Part shown: positions 1-8,189 of the stretch, piece after piece | Layout of the letters: every line of letters begins with the position of its first letter | Numbering within the stretch: position 1 is the first letter of the stretch | Source: an uncultured Prevotella sp. | GTDB lineage: Bacteria > Bacteroidota > Bacteroidia > Bacteroidales > Bacteroidaceae | Assembly (NCBI GenBank): GCA_947095945.1 | Contig: CAMUQM010000002.1 | Location: 1-35,926, forward strand | Direction: 5' to 3' | Length of the DNA stretch: 35,926 bases | The notes under the pieces: generated by a model | Told to the model about the DNA's origin: nothing | Database searches by the model: none | The model's input: the letters and a program-made list of their open reading frames with translations, nothing else | Program-made: the position numbers and the translations under genes

Positions 1-52
1 TATCCTTAAATACGACGGGGCGATAGTTTTCTGGATGAATACCTTGTTTCAT
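1..52 (-). CDS. rpmE2: 50S ribosomal protein L31 type B, N-terminal part (runs off the window)
   Basis: Read on the minus strand from an ATG at 52, the sequence gives MKQGIHPENYRPVVFKD, which matches the conserved start of type B (zinc-free) ribosomal protein L31. Only the first 17 residues lie in the window, and the gene continues past position 1. L31 is a small component of the large ribosomal subunit. A consensus Bacteroidetes promoter lies about 80 bases upstream at 135-166, leaving an A/T-rich leader of roughly 75 nt. Recognition rests on a short but distinctive N-terminus. Confidence 0.85.
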   Translation of the reverse strand, partial: MKQGIHPENYRPVVFKD

Positions 53-134
53 TTTGTTTTTATCTAATTGTTAATAATATACTTAATTATATGTCTTTTC
101 TTTATTCAAAAAGATAAAGACACTTATTAGGCTG

Positions 135-166
135 CAAAATTACGAATAATTCTGCACCCAGCCAAA
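135..166 (-). promoter_or_regulatory. Promoter of rpmE2 (TTTG-N20-TAATTTTG)
   Basis: On the minus strand a TTTG (163-166) is followed after exactly 20 bases by TAATTTTG (135-142). This is the full Bacteroidetes primary-sigma consensus TTTG / TAnnTTTG. Transcription should begin near 128 and run into rpmE2. Confidence 0.75.
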
Positions 167-312
167 CATTTTAAGCTGTTTTTTAAACTCATTCGACATT
201 TCGAGTGATACAACTATAAATCTTTATGGCGTAAACCTCTGCTCCCTCTTTAGGTTACTTCGTGACCAACAAGTATTCTTATGTTTAGTGATTCCGTATG
301 TTATCACCCTCC

Positions 313-347
313 GCACCAATGGTGTTTATCATTCGCACCATTGGTGC
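313..347. terminator. Strong hairpin downstream of the OB-fold lipoprotein operon
   Basis: GCACCAATGGTG at 313 pairs with CACCATTGGTGC ending at 347, a 12-bp stem with an 11-nt loop. Each arm is also almost self-palindromic (CACCA-TGGTG). It lies just past the stop codon of the minus-strand gene ending at 381 and could end that transcript. No T-run follows it, so a repeat element or mRNA 3' end stabiliser is an alternative. Confidence 0.5.
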
Positions 348-380
348 TGGGCTTCCGCACGTTGATAAGGTAAGGGGGCT

Positions 381-1349
381 TTACTTAACTTCTACGTCCT
401 TGATTTCCCATGTACCAGCCTTAGTAGCAGTGCTGGTGTAGAGGAAGCCAATGTAAACAGTTGCGTTACCTGCGTATGCAGAGAGGTCGCATGTAGCATC
501 GATGAAATTCCAGTCAGCACCTGTAGGATAAGCTGAAACAGCAAGGTCATGCCATGTTGTACCATCTGTAGACACTTGTACCTTAAACTCGTTAGCTGCA
601 TTTGCAAAGAACTTAGCTGCGTGCTTGAAAGAAAGAGTAGCAGTAGTCTTACCTGCGAGACTGAAAGCAGGAGATGTTAGACGGCTCTCAGCAGCATAGT
701 TGTTAGGCTTCTTAAATGCAGATGCTTTCATGTGTTTATTAGTTGCATCATGCTTCCATACAAAGGTAAGGTCTGAAGGGAGTGTGATATCTTTGATGGT
801 GAAGTTATCCATACCAGTCTCAAACTTAGCTGTAAGACCAGTAGCAGCAGGCTGAGGAGTTGTAGAGTTGCTGATAGAGATAATCTTATTATCCTTATCA
901 ACCTCCATAATCACCACGCCCTGCTTGTTTGTGAACGCCTTCAGGTTACCCTTGATAACTACGGTCTGACCAGCCTGAAGGTCAGTCTTTGCAGCGAAAT
1001 CTGCACCATTGAGACCCTTACCAGAGAATACCTGAAGTGTCTTATCTGTGCCGTTGTCAGATATATAGTAAGTGATGCTCTTATACTTCTCGTTATAAGA
1101 AGCAACCTCAGAGATGATACCCTTTACGTAAGCCTCACCATTAGCAGTTTGGTTAGCCTGAATCTTCTGTACAGCTTCAGCAACAGTCCATGCAGTAGCT
1201 TCTGTGTTTAAGTCAGTTGTTGGTTGTGGTGTAGGAGTGACGTTACTGTCATCAAATGTCATATTGTACGGTGCAGGAACATCCTCGCAACTGGTGAAGA
1301 CTGTGGCAGAGAATGCCAGCGCCATCATTGAATAAATAATCTTTTTCAT
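381..1349 (-). CDS. Lipoprotein with OB-fold-like domain and C-terminal jelly-roll (choice-of-anchor J type) domain
   Basis: A 322-residue predicted lipoprotein. The signal peptide ends at a lipobox-like FTSC with the acylated Cys at residue 21, followed by a Thr/Pro-rich linker. Residues about 55-160 (AYVKGIISEVASYNEKY ... TVVIKGNL) look like the OB-fold-like domain found with secreted nucleases of Bacteroidetes. The same motif series recurs at the C-terminus of the neighbouring protein at 1374-2609. Residues about 170-322 (STDGTTWHDLAV, TVYIGFLY) resemble choice-of-anchor J/MAM-type beta-sandwich domains. It is the last gene of a minus-strand operon, 24 bp after the DUF5689 lipoprotein and downstream of a TonB-dependent receptor, so a surface-exposed binding role is likely. 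The ligand is not shown by the sequence; nucleic acid is an inference from the fold. Confidence 0.8.
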   Translation of the reverse strand: MKKIIYSMMALAFSATVFTSCEDVPAPYNMTFDDSNVTPTPQPTTDLNTEATAWTVAEAVQKIQANQTANGEAYVKGIISEVASYNEKYKSITYYISDNGTDKTLQVFSGKGLNGADFAAKTDLQAGQTVVIKGNLKAFTNKQGVVIMEVDKDNKIISISNSTTPQPAATGLTAKFETGMDNFTIKDITLPSDLTFVWKHDATNKHMKASAFKKPNNYAAESRLTSPAFSLAGKTTATLSFKHAAKFFANAANEFKVQVSTDGTTWHDLAVSAYPTGADWNFIDATCDLSAYAGNATVYIGFLYTSTATKAGTWEIKDVEVK

Positions 1350-1373
1350 GTTCTTTACAATTTATTTGTCTTG

Positions 1374-2609
1374 TTAATTAATTGAGATAATCTTGCTGCC
1401 TTTTCCTACTTGTGGGGTAGAAGTTGCCTCGTAGAAATCTAAGGTGCCAAGGATGACAACCTTCTTTCCTACACTAATCTGTGAAGGGTCAGTGAACTTA
1501 TTACCATTCAAGTAAAAGCCACGGAACACCTGCAACTGGTCAGTTGTTGTACCATCATTAGACAGGTAGTAGCGTGCGTTACCATACTGGGTTGAAACCT
1601 CGTCAATCTGCGAGATGATACCCTTGATATAGTAGGTAGTAGCATCCTTCTTATTCAACTTAGCATAAGCTAATGCACGTGTGATGTCCAATGGGTTAGC
1701 CTGTGTGCCATCACCTTTGCCCGGAAGTCCCTTGAAAGGATCAACCTTCTCTGCGTTCTTGATATCGTCAAGAGATCGGATAATAATCTCCCACTGGTTG
1801 TTGAAACGTTTGAAGATACCAACGATGTCAACCTTGCCTGTTGGAATCTTGCTGTTAGCAAAGTTAGCAAAGTTGCTGTTGTAGACGATAACTTTCTTGC
1901 CGTCCTGCTCATTCAATGTCCAGCTTACGCTACCAGCACCGCCGTCAGCATCTGCGAAAGTGTCAGTAACCTTGGAATTATTGCTGCTCTTGAAGCTTAC
2001 GTTACGGATGATACCGAGTTTACCGGCATCTGTATCGAGATTCCATGTTGTTGCATTGGTGCCTGAAGCGAATTCTGTCGGTTCAACCTTGTTGCCTGTA
2101 GAGATAATTTTATAGTGCTGGTCCCATGTAATACGTGACATACGTCCAATGGATGTAGCGCCAGAAGCATTAGTTGTAGGAACACCAATCTGTGCCTGCT
2201 TACCATAGTTGCCTACATAGAGGTCTTTCAGACTAACTAAGATTTCAGTACCTACTGGTGTTGAACCATACATTCCTTTCTGTGATACACTTACGATGAT
2301 AGCACCCGTTGCATCCTGCAATGCTAACTCCTGATAGAAGTTTCCTGCAATGTCAGAACTTGTAACGATAGCCTTGATTTTGATATCATCTGTTACCTTT
2401 GCATAGCTGATACCGTTACGGTAATCAGTAGCGATATAGTTTGAATAGTTACTCTTTAGCTGAGCAATAGAAATGACATTTGTTTCGGTCAGTTCGTTGT
2501 TGCCGTATGGCGCTGAACCAGTCTCAGTTGGCTCTGCATAACTCTCGCCCATACAAGATGCAAATAGTGCGCAGACAGCTGCCATCATTAAACATTTCAG
2601 TTTCTTCAT
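1374..2609 (-). CDS. DUF5689 / OB-fold lipoprotein
   Basis: A 411-residue predicted lipoprotein with lipobox LFASC (Cys19). Residues about 45-270 match the DUF5689 pattern (ISIAQLKSNY, IKIKAIVTSSDIAGNFYQEL, ALQDATGAIIV), a family of Bacteroidetes surface lipoproteins with OB-like folds. Residues about 300-411 carry a second OB-like domain (YYIKGIISQIDEVSTQYG ... KVVILGTLDF), clearly paralogous to the central domain of the downstream neighbour at 381-1349. The gene starts 21 bp after the stop of the TonB-dependent receptor and is probably co-transcribed with it. Such receptor plus lipoprotein arrangements usually capture a ligand at the cell surface. The specific ligand is unknown. Confidence 0.82.
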   Translation of the reverse strand: MKKLKCLMMAAVCALFASCMGESYAEPTETGSAPYGNNELTETNVISIAQLKSNYSNYIATDYRNGISYAKVTDDIKIKAIVTSSDIAGNFYQELALQDATGAIIVSVSQKGMYGSTPVGTEILVSLKDLYVGNYGKQAQIGVPTTNASGATSIGRMSRITWDQHYKIISTGNKVEPTEFASGTNATTWNLDTDAGKLGIIRNVSFKSSNNSKVTDTFADADGGAGSVSWTLNEQDGKKVIVYNSNFANFANSKIPTGKVDIVGIFKRFNNQWEIIIRSLDDIKNAEKVDPFKGLPGKGDGTQANPLDITRALAYAKLNKKDATTYYIKGIISQIDEVSTQYGNARYYLSNDGTTTDQLQVFRGFYLNGNKFTDPSQISVGKKVVILGTLDFYEATSTPQVGKGSKIISIN

Positions 2610-2630
2610 AATAATTTCCTGTATTTAGTT

Positions 2631-5210
2631 TTAGAATTTATAAGCTACGTTCAACATACCATTGATACCATTCACGTAATACTTCTTAGGATTGCGATAG
2701 AAGTCGTAAGCACGAGTTGTTGCTGCTCCAGTAGTCTTGTTGACAGTGTAGTTGCTACGTCCCTGCTCATAACCACCACTGACAATCTTCTGATTATTCA
2801 GCAAGTTGGTAATCATTAAGTTGATAGACAAACTTCCATGACGGAGGTAAAGGCTCTTACCAATTGAAGCATCAAGCATAAAGCCACCATGTCCCTCGCT
2901 CTGTGCATAAGGAGTATAGTTTCCATCAGCATCCATACCACCAAGAGCGGTACCCATTGTGCGGAGTGTGTTACCATAACGGAGGCTTGGTGCATAAGAT
3001 AGGTAGATACGGTCATAGTAGTTACCGCTTAAGTCAATGAACCAACCACCCTTATGATAGCTGAGGATTGCGCTGTAAACACTCAGAGGAGTGCTTGACT
3101 CGTGCATACCCTTATTGTAAACAACATCCTTGTTATAGGTGCTCTTAGTAGAGTTCAAGTAGATAACATCAGCATTGTTCGCATTCTTTGCCTCGCTCCA
3201 AGTACCAAGTGCCTTGAAGTTAAGGAAACTTGTGAGTTTGAAATCAAGACCTAACTCAATGCCGTAGTAGTTCTTCTTCATATTTGTCATGCTAACATAG
3301 GTGAAAGAGTTAGCATCGTCAAAATAGAAGTTCTGCCATTCGGTCACGTTTGTCATGTGGTTGTAATAGCCACTGAGGTTAGCACGGAGCCAGCTGCCAG
3401 AGTACTGATAGCTGAGTTCGCTTGAGAAGATACGCTCGTTGCGAAGGTTGAGGACGAAATCATTGTTCATCTCTGCTGATGCAAAAGCTGTGTTTGCATT
3501 CGGTGCACGATGCTCATAACCTAAACCGAGAGAGAGAGCGTTGCCACCACCGAGGGTAAAAGTAGCATTTGACTTTAAACCACCTGTTACAAAGTTTGCA
3601 TGCTTGCTCTTGCCTGCAGAGTTGTCTGCAAACATACCATTACGCATGTGACCTACACGGTACATATTGTCATCGCTGACTCTACCAGCTATCATATAGT
3701 GGAGTTTGCCAATAGTTTGCGCATAGTTTGCCCAAAGCTTACCACGGCGTACGTTGATATTATAGTCGTAACCGAATCTGTCACCCTCATATACGAGCTT
3801 GCCTAAACCTTGAGTACCCATTGTGTTAAGGTCATATTGTATACGTGGGTCAGTAGTTGCGTAGGTTCCAATAGCGTAAGTATTGATGTTATGGAAACTC
3901 TTTGCACCCAAGAGATCCTCCATTGTCTGATAATGGCGGGCTAACGTCTGACCGAGTGAAAGACCAACATTGAACAACTTGTTCTTACCAATATGGTTTG
4001 TAAGTGTAGAAGAAAGTGTTGTTGTCAGCACGTCATTGTGCTTAGCCTGTATGTAGTAAAGCGCATCTTGTCCGTTGGCTGCAGCTTGACGGTTTACATA
4101 GTAAAGGCGATCCCACTGAATCTGTCGGTTTTCTTTCTTGCCCCACCAATTGACAGCGGTCTGCCAGTCTGAGTAAGCCTGTGCTGTGCGGTAGCGTGCA
4201 TTGCTCTGATCCCATACATCATAGTAGCTACTTGGGAGGTTCTTCCAGTAGTCTGGCTGTGGGTTCTCACTGTTGTTATAGTTCAACTTTGTGCTCTTAT
4301 ACATAGAGTACTGAGCAAAAAGACTTGTAGTCAACTTCATCTTCTTGTTGATGTCCCAATCCCAAGTTAAGATGGCAGAAGGTGCGAAGTCGTTTACAAC
4401 GCGGCTGTTACGCTTGTGACCATTCTGATAACCCCAATAAGGGTTGTACTGATAGTCATTAGCAAGCCAGTATGCCTCGTCTGTACTTGCGCCCTGTGTT
4501 GAACGCTCAGTTGGATTACCCCATGTTGACAAAGCCAAGGAATGACCATTATTCCACTTCTTCTGAACACCGAAGTAGTATGATAATGAGTTATAGAAAG
4601 TACCCTCGACGTAACCACGGTTTGCCCAACGATAAGCAACGCTGGCAGCAATAGCCCAGCCCTTAGCGTTGAATCCGCTTGCATAGTTGTACATACCACG
4701 GAGGGTGTAGTTACGGTTTGCTGCAGAAAGAGTGAGACGATGTCCGCCAGCCATTGAGCCTGCACGGAAATCGTAGTTGTTACTTCCAGCCAAAGCTGTC
4801 ATTGAGAAGTTATTGTTCTCAAAAGGAAGTGCATAATCTACGTTACGTGTCTGTTGGTTGATACCACCTACCATAGAATAGCGGAACTGTCCGCTTTCCA
4901 TATCGTTCATAGGTGCACCATTGATATAAACGTCGTTATATTTCTGGTTGAGAGCACGGTACCGGAAACGCATGGGTGAATATAAGAAACCCACTTGTGA
5001 GGCATAGACGTTACTGTTTGAGTTGAGAATCGTTACATTTTCGTTCATGTCATTGTTCTCACCTAACTGCGCTTCAGTGAAGGTGAACGCCGATTCATCC
5101 ATAGCGTTGGCCGTCTGCGCCTGCTGGTTTGTCTTAGTATCAGTGTTCTGTGCGACCACCAAAGACGAACTGCATAGTGCTAAAACGGCAAGTTTCAGCT
5201 TTTTCTGCAT
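2631..5210 (-). CDS. TonB-dependent receptor-like outer membrane protein
   Basis: An 859-residue protein with a signal peptide ending near LVVAQ. A shortened plug region at about 55-150 (DVYINGAPMNDMESGQFRY) precedes a long aromatic-rich beta-barrel with many alternating hydrophobic strands, ending in the terminal aromatic residue F (GMLNVAYKF) expected of BAM substrates. It lacks the N-terminal carboxypeptidase-like domain common in SusC-type receptors and no clear TonB box is visible. It is first in a minus-strand operon with two OB-fold lipoproteins and divergent from a secreted nuclease-like gene. The likely role is outer-membrane import of an oligomeric substrate. The substrate is inferred only from the neighbours. 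Confidence 0.85.
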   Translation of the reverse strand: MQKKLKLAVLALCSSSLVVAQNTDTKTNQQAQTANAMDESAFTFTEAQLGENNDMNENVTILNSNSNVYASQVGFLYSPMRFRYRALNQKYNDVYINGAPMNDMESGQFRYSMVGGINQQTRNVDYALPFENNNFSMTALAGSNNYDFRAGSMAGGHRLTLSAANRNYTLRGMYNYASGFNAKGWAIAASVAYRWANRGYVEGTFYNSLSYYFGVQKKWNNGHSLALSTWGNPTERSTQGASTDEAYWLANDYQYNPYWGYQNGHKRNSRVVNDFAPSAILTWDWDINKKMKLTTSLFAQYSMYKSTKLNYNNSENPQPDYWKNLPSSYYDVWDQSNARYRTAQAYSDWQTAVNWWGKKENRQIQWDRLYYVNRQAAANGQDALYYIQAKHNDVLTTTLSSTLTNHIGKNKLFNVGLSLGQTLARHYQTMEDLLGAKSFHNINTYAIGTYATTDPRIQYDLNTMGTQGLGKLVYEGDRFGYDYNINVRRGKLWANYAQTIGKLHYMIAGRVSDDNMYRVGHMRNGMFADNSAGKSKHANFVTGGLKSNATFTLGGGNALSLGLGYEHRAPNANTAFASAEMNNDFVLNLRNERIFSSELSYQYSGSWLRANLSGYYNHMTNVTEWQNFYFDDANSFTYVSMTNMKKNYYGIELGLDFKLTSFLNFKALGTWSEAKNANNADVIYLNSTKSTYNKDVVYNKGMHESSTPLSVYSAILSYHKGGWFIDLSGNYYDRIYLSYAPSLRYGNTLRTMGTALGGMDADGNYTPYAQSEGHGGFMLDASIGKSLYLRHGSLSINLMITNLLNNQKIVSGGYEQGRSNYTVNKTTGAATTRAYDFYRNPKKYYVNGINGMLNVAYKF

Positions 5211-5247
5211 AGTTGATTACATTAATTAGGTGTTATACTATAGTCTG

Positions 5248-5279
5248 CAAAGTAACGAAATAAATTTGGAAATAGAAAG
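5248..5279 (-). promoter_or_regulatory. Probable promoter of the TonB receptor / OB-fold operon
   Basis: On the minus strand TTACTTTG (5248-5255) is close to the TAnnTTTG box, with CTTT 20 bases upstream (5276-5279). It would give a leader of about 30 nt before the ATG at 5210. Both boxes deviate from consensus by one base. Confidence 0.4.
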
Positions 5280-5506
5280 TCTTTTTGATGAATTTTTCGA
5301 GAATTATGCGTAAATGTCGGATTATTTACCGATATTTGCAAACTAAACGTGACTGTGTTTCTGGATTCAGTTTTAGGCTTTGTGTGTCTATATTTAATAG
5401 ACAAGTGATGTCTGTTTATACTCTTGCTTTTGTATTGTTGCTGATTTCCAGAATAATAGATGTCTTTGTTTAGACGCTCTGATAAAAAACAACAACATAA
5501 AAAATA

Positions 5507-6550
5507 ATGAGAAAGTTACTATTAGTTATTTTCTGTACCGTGCTTTTCGGTACGTCAGTATCTGCCCAGAAGAAGTTTTCTGTTTACGCTATAGGCTTCT
5601 ATAATGTAGAAAACTTGTTTGATACAACCCATGATGAAGGAAAGAATGACCACGATTTCACACCAAATGGAAGTTATCAGTGGAATGAGATGAAGTATAA
5701 CCATAAGTTGCATAATATGGCAACGGTGTTAGCAGAAATGGGTACAGATGTCCTTCCCAATGTTGGTTGTGCAGTTATTGGTTTAGCTGAGGTTGAAAAT
5801 GACCACGCCATGCGTGACCTTACTGCCCAGCCAGAGTTAGCAACACGTGGTTATAAGTATGTCCATATTGAGGGTCCTGACCGTCGTGGTATTGACTGCG
5901 CCTTGATTTATAACCCTAAACTTTTTACTGTAAGAGATACAAAGTTAGTACCTTACGTTTATGACCTTCCACAGGATAAGCACCGTGCTACTCGTGGATT
6001 CCTTACTGTTAGCGGTACGTTGGCGAGTGAACATGTGACTATTGTTGTGTGCCATTTACCAAGTCGTGGTGCAGGTTCTTACTATCGTGAGATTGGTGGT
6101 AAGCAGGTAAAGGCACTGAAAGACTCACTGCTTCGTGAAGACCCCAAGGTGAAGGTACTTGTAATGGGTGATATGAATGATGATCCAACCAATAAGAGTA
6201 TGTATGAGTGTCTGTCAGCAAAGGGAGAAATCAATGAGGTTGGTGCAGATGATATGTACAACCCTTGGTATAATGTTCTTGTAAAGGAAGGGACTGGAAC
6301 CTTGCAGTATCAGGGTAAATGGAACCTCTTCGATCAGATTATTATGACCCCTAACTTATTGAATAAAGATGGTAAAAAAGACTTTTCAGAGTTGAAGTTC
6401 TGGAAGAATCAAATTTTCCGTCGTGACTATCTCTTCCAAGAGTCTGGTAAGTATAAGGGTAATACCAAGCGTACCACTGCAGGTGGTGTGTGGCTTGATG
6501 GTTATTCAGACCACTTGCCAGTTGTAACTTACTTTGTTAAGGAGCAGTAA
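5507..6550 (+). CDS. Secreted endonuclease/exonuclease/phosphatase-family protein
   Basis: A 347-residue protein with a signal peptide (residues 1-20, ending SVSA-Q), so periplasmic or exported. The EEP fold motifs are intact: NVEN at 33-36, the metal-binding GLAEVEN with Glu95, the catalytic CHLPSRG with His183, GDMND with Asp222 and Asn224, and the C-terminal SDHLPVV with Asp335-His336. The family cleaves phosphodiester bonds in nucleic acids, or phosphates in lipids or inositides. The Bacteroidetes secreted form is usually annotated as a nuclease. It is divergent from a TonB receptor and OB-fold lipoproteins and upstream of a UDG-like protein and uridine kinase, which favours nucleic acid as substrate. 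This is context-based. Confidence 0.88.
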   Translation: MRKLLLVIFCTVLFGTSVSAQKKFSVYAIGFYNVENLFDTTHDEGKNDHDFTPNGSYQWNEMKYNHKLHNMATVLAEMGTDVLPNVGCAVIGLAEVENDHAMRDLTAQPELATRGYKYVHIEGPDRRGIDCALIYNPKLFTVRDTKLVPYVYDLPQDKHRATRGFLTVSGTLASEHVTIVVCHLPSRGAGSYYREIGGKQVKALKDSLLREDPKVKVLVMGDMNDDPTNKSMYECLSAKGEINEVGADDMYNPWYNVLVKEGTGTLQYQGKWNLFDQIIMTPNLLNKDGKKDFSELKFWKNQIFRRDYLFQESGKYKGNTKRTTAGGVWLDGYSDHLPVVTYFVKEQ

Positions 6551-6556
6551 AGAATA

Positions 6557-6587
6557 TTAGGCGAATTAGGCGAATTGGGCTAATTTG
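6557..6587. repeat. TTAGGCGAATT-type short intergenic repeat, copy 1
   Basis: The 50-bp gap between the EEP gene and the UDG-like gene contains TTAGGCGAA twice in tandem (9-bp period), followed by TTGGGCTAA. Related runs occur at the next two gene junctions. Confidence 0.6.
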
Positions 6588-6601
6588 ATAATAATAGAAC
6601 A

Positions 6602-7186
6602 ATGGAAATCGAAATTCATCCTTTTGAGCCGTGGCTTCCTTCCAATGCCAAGCTGTTGCTGTTAGGAACTTTTCCACCAGCACCGAAGCGATGGTGTATG
6701 GAGTGGTATTATCCTAATTATACGAATGATATGTGGCGTATCTTCGGTCACATCTTCTTTGGGGATAAGTTCTACTTTGTGGATGAGGAAAATAAAACCT
6801 ATAAGCTCGATTTACTCAAGCCGTTCTTGAAAGAGAAGGGAATAGCTATCTTTGACACAGCCTTACGTATTCATCGAACAACGGGTACAGCATCAGATAA
6901 AGATTTGGAAATCATTGAGCCTGCTGACCTTGATGGAATGCTTCGTGTGCTGCCAGAATGTAAGGCTGTGTTAGCTGCAGGTCAGTTGGCGACAAAGATT
7001 TTTACAGAGCATTATAACATTGATGCACGTAAGATGAAGATGGGCGATTACAAAGAGTTTAGCTTTGATAATCGTACACTACGACTTTACCGTCAACCAA
7101 GCAGTAGCCGTGCTTATCCGATGAAGGTGGAGAAGAAAGCTGAGTATTATGAAAAGATGTTCAGGGATTTAGGGATATTAGGCTAA
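6602..7186 (+). CDS. Uracil-DNA glycosylase superfamily protein
   Basis: A 194-residue cytoplasmic protein. The GTFPP motif at residues 22-26 and the C-terminal PSSSRAYP loop at 166-173 correspond to motif 1 (water-activating region) and motif 2 (DNA-intercalating loop) of the uracil-DNA glycosylase superfamily. FDTALRIHR and AVLAAGQLATKIF fit the remaining core strands. Members remove uracil or mismatched bases from DNA, but this subgroup is uncharacterised as far as I know, and its motif 1 lacks the usual catalytic Asp or Asn arrangement. The last codons and stop are built from a TTAGGCTAA repeat, so the exact C-terminus may vary between strains. It lies in line with the EEP gene and uridine kinase. 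Confidence 0.75.
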   Translation: MEIEIHPFEPWLPSNAKLLLLGTFPPAPKRWCMEWYYPNYTNDMWRIFGHIFFGDKFYFVDEENKTYKLDLLKPFLKEKGIAIFDTALRIHRTTGTASDKDLEIIEPADLDGMLRVLPECKAVLAAGQLATKIFTEHYNIDARKMKMGDYKEFSFDNRTLRLYRQPSSSRAYPMKVEKKAEYYEKMFRDLGILG

Positions 7187-7210
7187 TTAGCTCAATAAGG
7201 CTAATAAGCC
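7178..7210. repeat. TTAGGCTAATTAG-type short intergenic repeat, copy 2
   Basis: TTAGGCTAATTAGCTCAATA and the following AGGCTAATAAGCC belong to the same family as the run at 6557. It overlaps the last three codons and stop of the UDG-like gene (Leu-Gly-stop = TTA GGC TAA). Confidence 0.6.
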
Positions 7211-7239
7211 AAATAATAAGAATAATAAAATCAACCAAG

Positions 7240-7866
7240 ATGAAGGATAAAATAACAATCATTGGAATAGCTGGTGGAACAGGTTCTGGAAAGACCACCG
7301 TAGTGAAGAAAATCGTAGAGAGTCTTCCTCCTCATTATGTGGCTGTTGTGCCGTTGGATTCTTATTATAATGACACAACAGGACTTACCGATGAAGAGCG
7401 CAAGGCTATTAATTTCGACCATCCTGATGCCTTTGATTGGAAGCTATTGATTAAGCAGGTTAATGAACTTCGTGAAGGGAAAGCTGTTGAGCAGCCAACT
7501 TATAGCTATATCCTTAGCAATCGTTTACCAGAGACCATCCATGTAGAGCCAAAGCCAGTAATCATCGTTGAGGGTATTATGGCGTTGAGCAATAGACGTC
7601 TACGTGAGATGATGGATCTCAAAATCTTTGTTGATTGTGATCCGGATGAGCGCCTTATTCGCAATATCCAACGTGACACCATCGACCGTGGTCGTACTGT
7701 TTCAATGGTTGTCGACCGCTATTTGGAAGTATTGAAGCCAATGCACGAACAGTTCATCGAACCAACCAAGCGTTATGCTAACGTGATTATTCCGCAGGGA
7801 GGTGAGAATGTAAAGGGAATCAATATTCTTTGTAAGTATATCGAAGGGCTGATGCCAAAGAATTAA
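7240..7866 (+). CDS. udk: Uridine kinase
   Basis: A 208-residue protein of normal family length. The P-loop GGTGSGKT is at residues 12-19, the substrate region PLDSYYND near 38-45, NFDHPDAFDW follows, and IIVEGIMAL and RDTIDRGR mark the core of the NTP-dependent uridine/cytidine kinase family. It converts uridine and cytidine to UMP and CMP in pyrimidine salvage. It starts 53 bp after the UDG-like gene, separated by a short repeat. The terminator at 7974-8005 follows it. Confidence 0.95.
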   Translation: MKDKITIIGIAGGTGSGKTTVVKKIVESLPPHYVAVVPLDSYYNDTTGLTDEERKAINFDHPDAFDWKLLIKQVNELREGKAVEQPTYSYILSNRLPETIHVEPKPVIIVEGIMALSNRRLREMMDLKIFVDCDPDERLIRNIQRDTIDRGRTVSMVVDRYLEVLKPMHEQFIEPTKRYANVIIPQGGENVKGINILCKYIEGLMPKN

Positions 7867-7916
7867 GAATAGTAAAGACAGACGTTTGCCTGTTTTTAGT
7901 TTAAGTTTATATGTCT

Positions 7917-7966
7917 TGTTGGGCTTATTAGCCTAATTGGTTCAATTGACCTAATGGGGCTAATAA
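7917..7966. repeat. TTAGCCTAATTGG-type short intergenic repeat, copy 3
   Basis: After udk, GGGCTTATTAGCCTAATTGG, TTGACCTAATGG and GGGCTAATAA repeat the AGGCTAATT unit in both orientations. It is the third gene junction in a row to carry this family. Confidence 0.55.
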
Positions 7967-7973
7967 AAATAAG

Positions 7974-8005
7974 AGAGGGTATGTCAAATGACACATCCTC
8001 TTTTT
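7974..8005 (+). terminator. Rho-independent terminator after udk
   Basis: AGAGGGTATGTCA pairs with TGACACATCCTCT through a 2-nt loop (13 positions, two of them G-T wobbles), followed by TTTTT. The stem sequence resembles the ends of the palindromic element at 11236-11423. The rest of the gap up to 8189 is A/T-rich and shows no gene. Confidence 0.7.
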
Positions 8006-8189
8006 GCTCCCTTTACTTAAACTTGTCCATACTTCGATATTTTATCTTTCTATGATGCTAATTTCATATAAAATGTTTTGCTGGGCTTCAAATAGCTTAC
8101 CTATTCGTCTCTTTAAAACATTATATTATACTGATTTCATGCATCTCAAAGCCAAAACTGAATTAAAGAGGGTGTAAGAAACGCAATCG

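Noticed and set aside
5285..5473. 62-codon open frame in the divergent spacer before the EEP gene
   Set aside because: A/T-rich spacer with no family resemblance and no ribosome-binding or promoter support.
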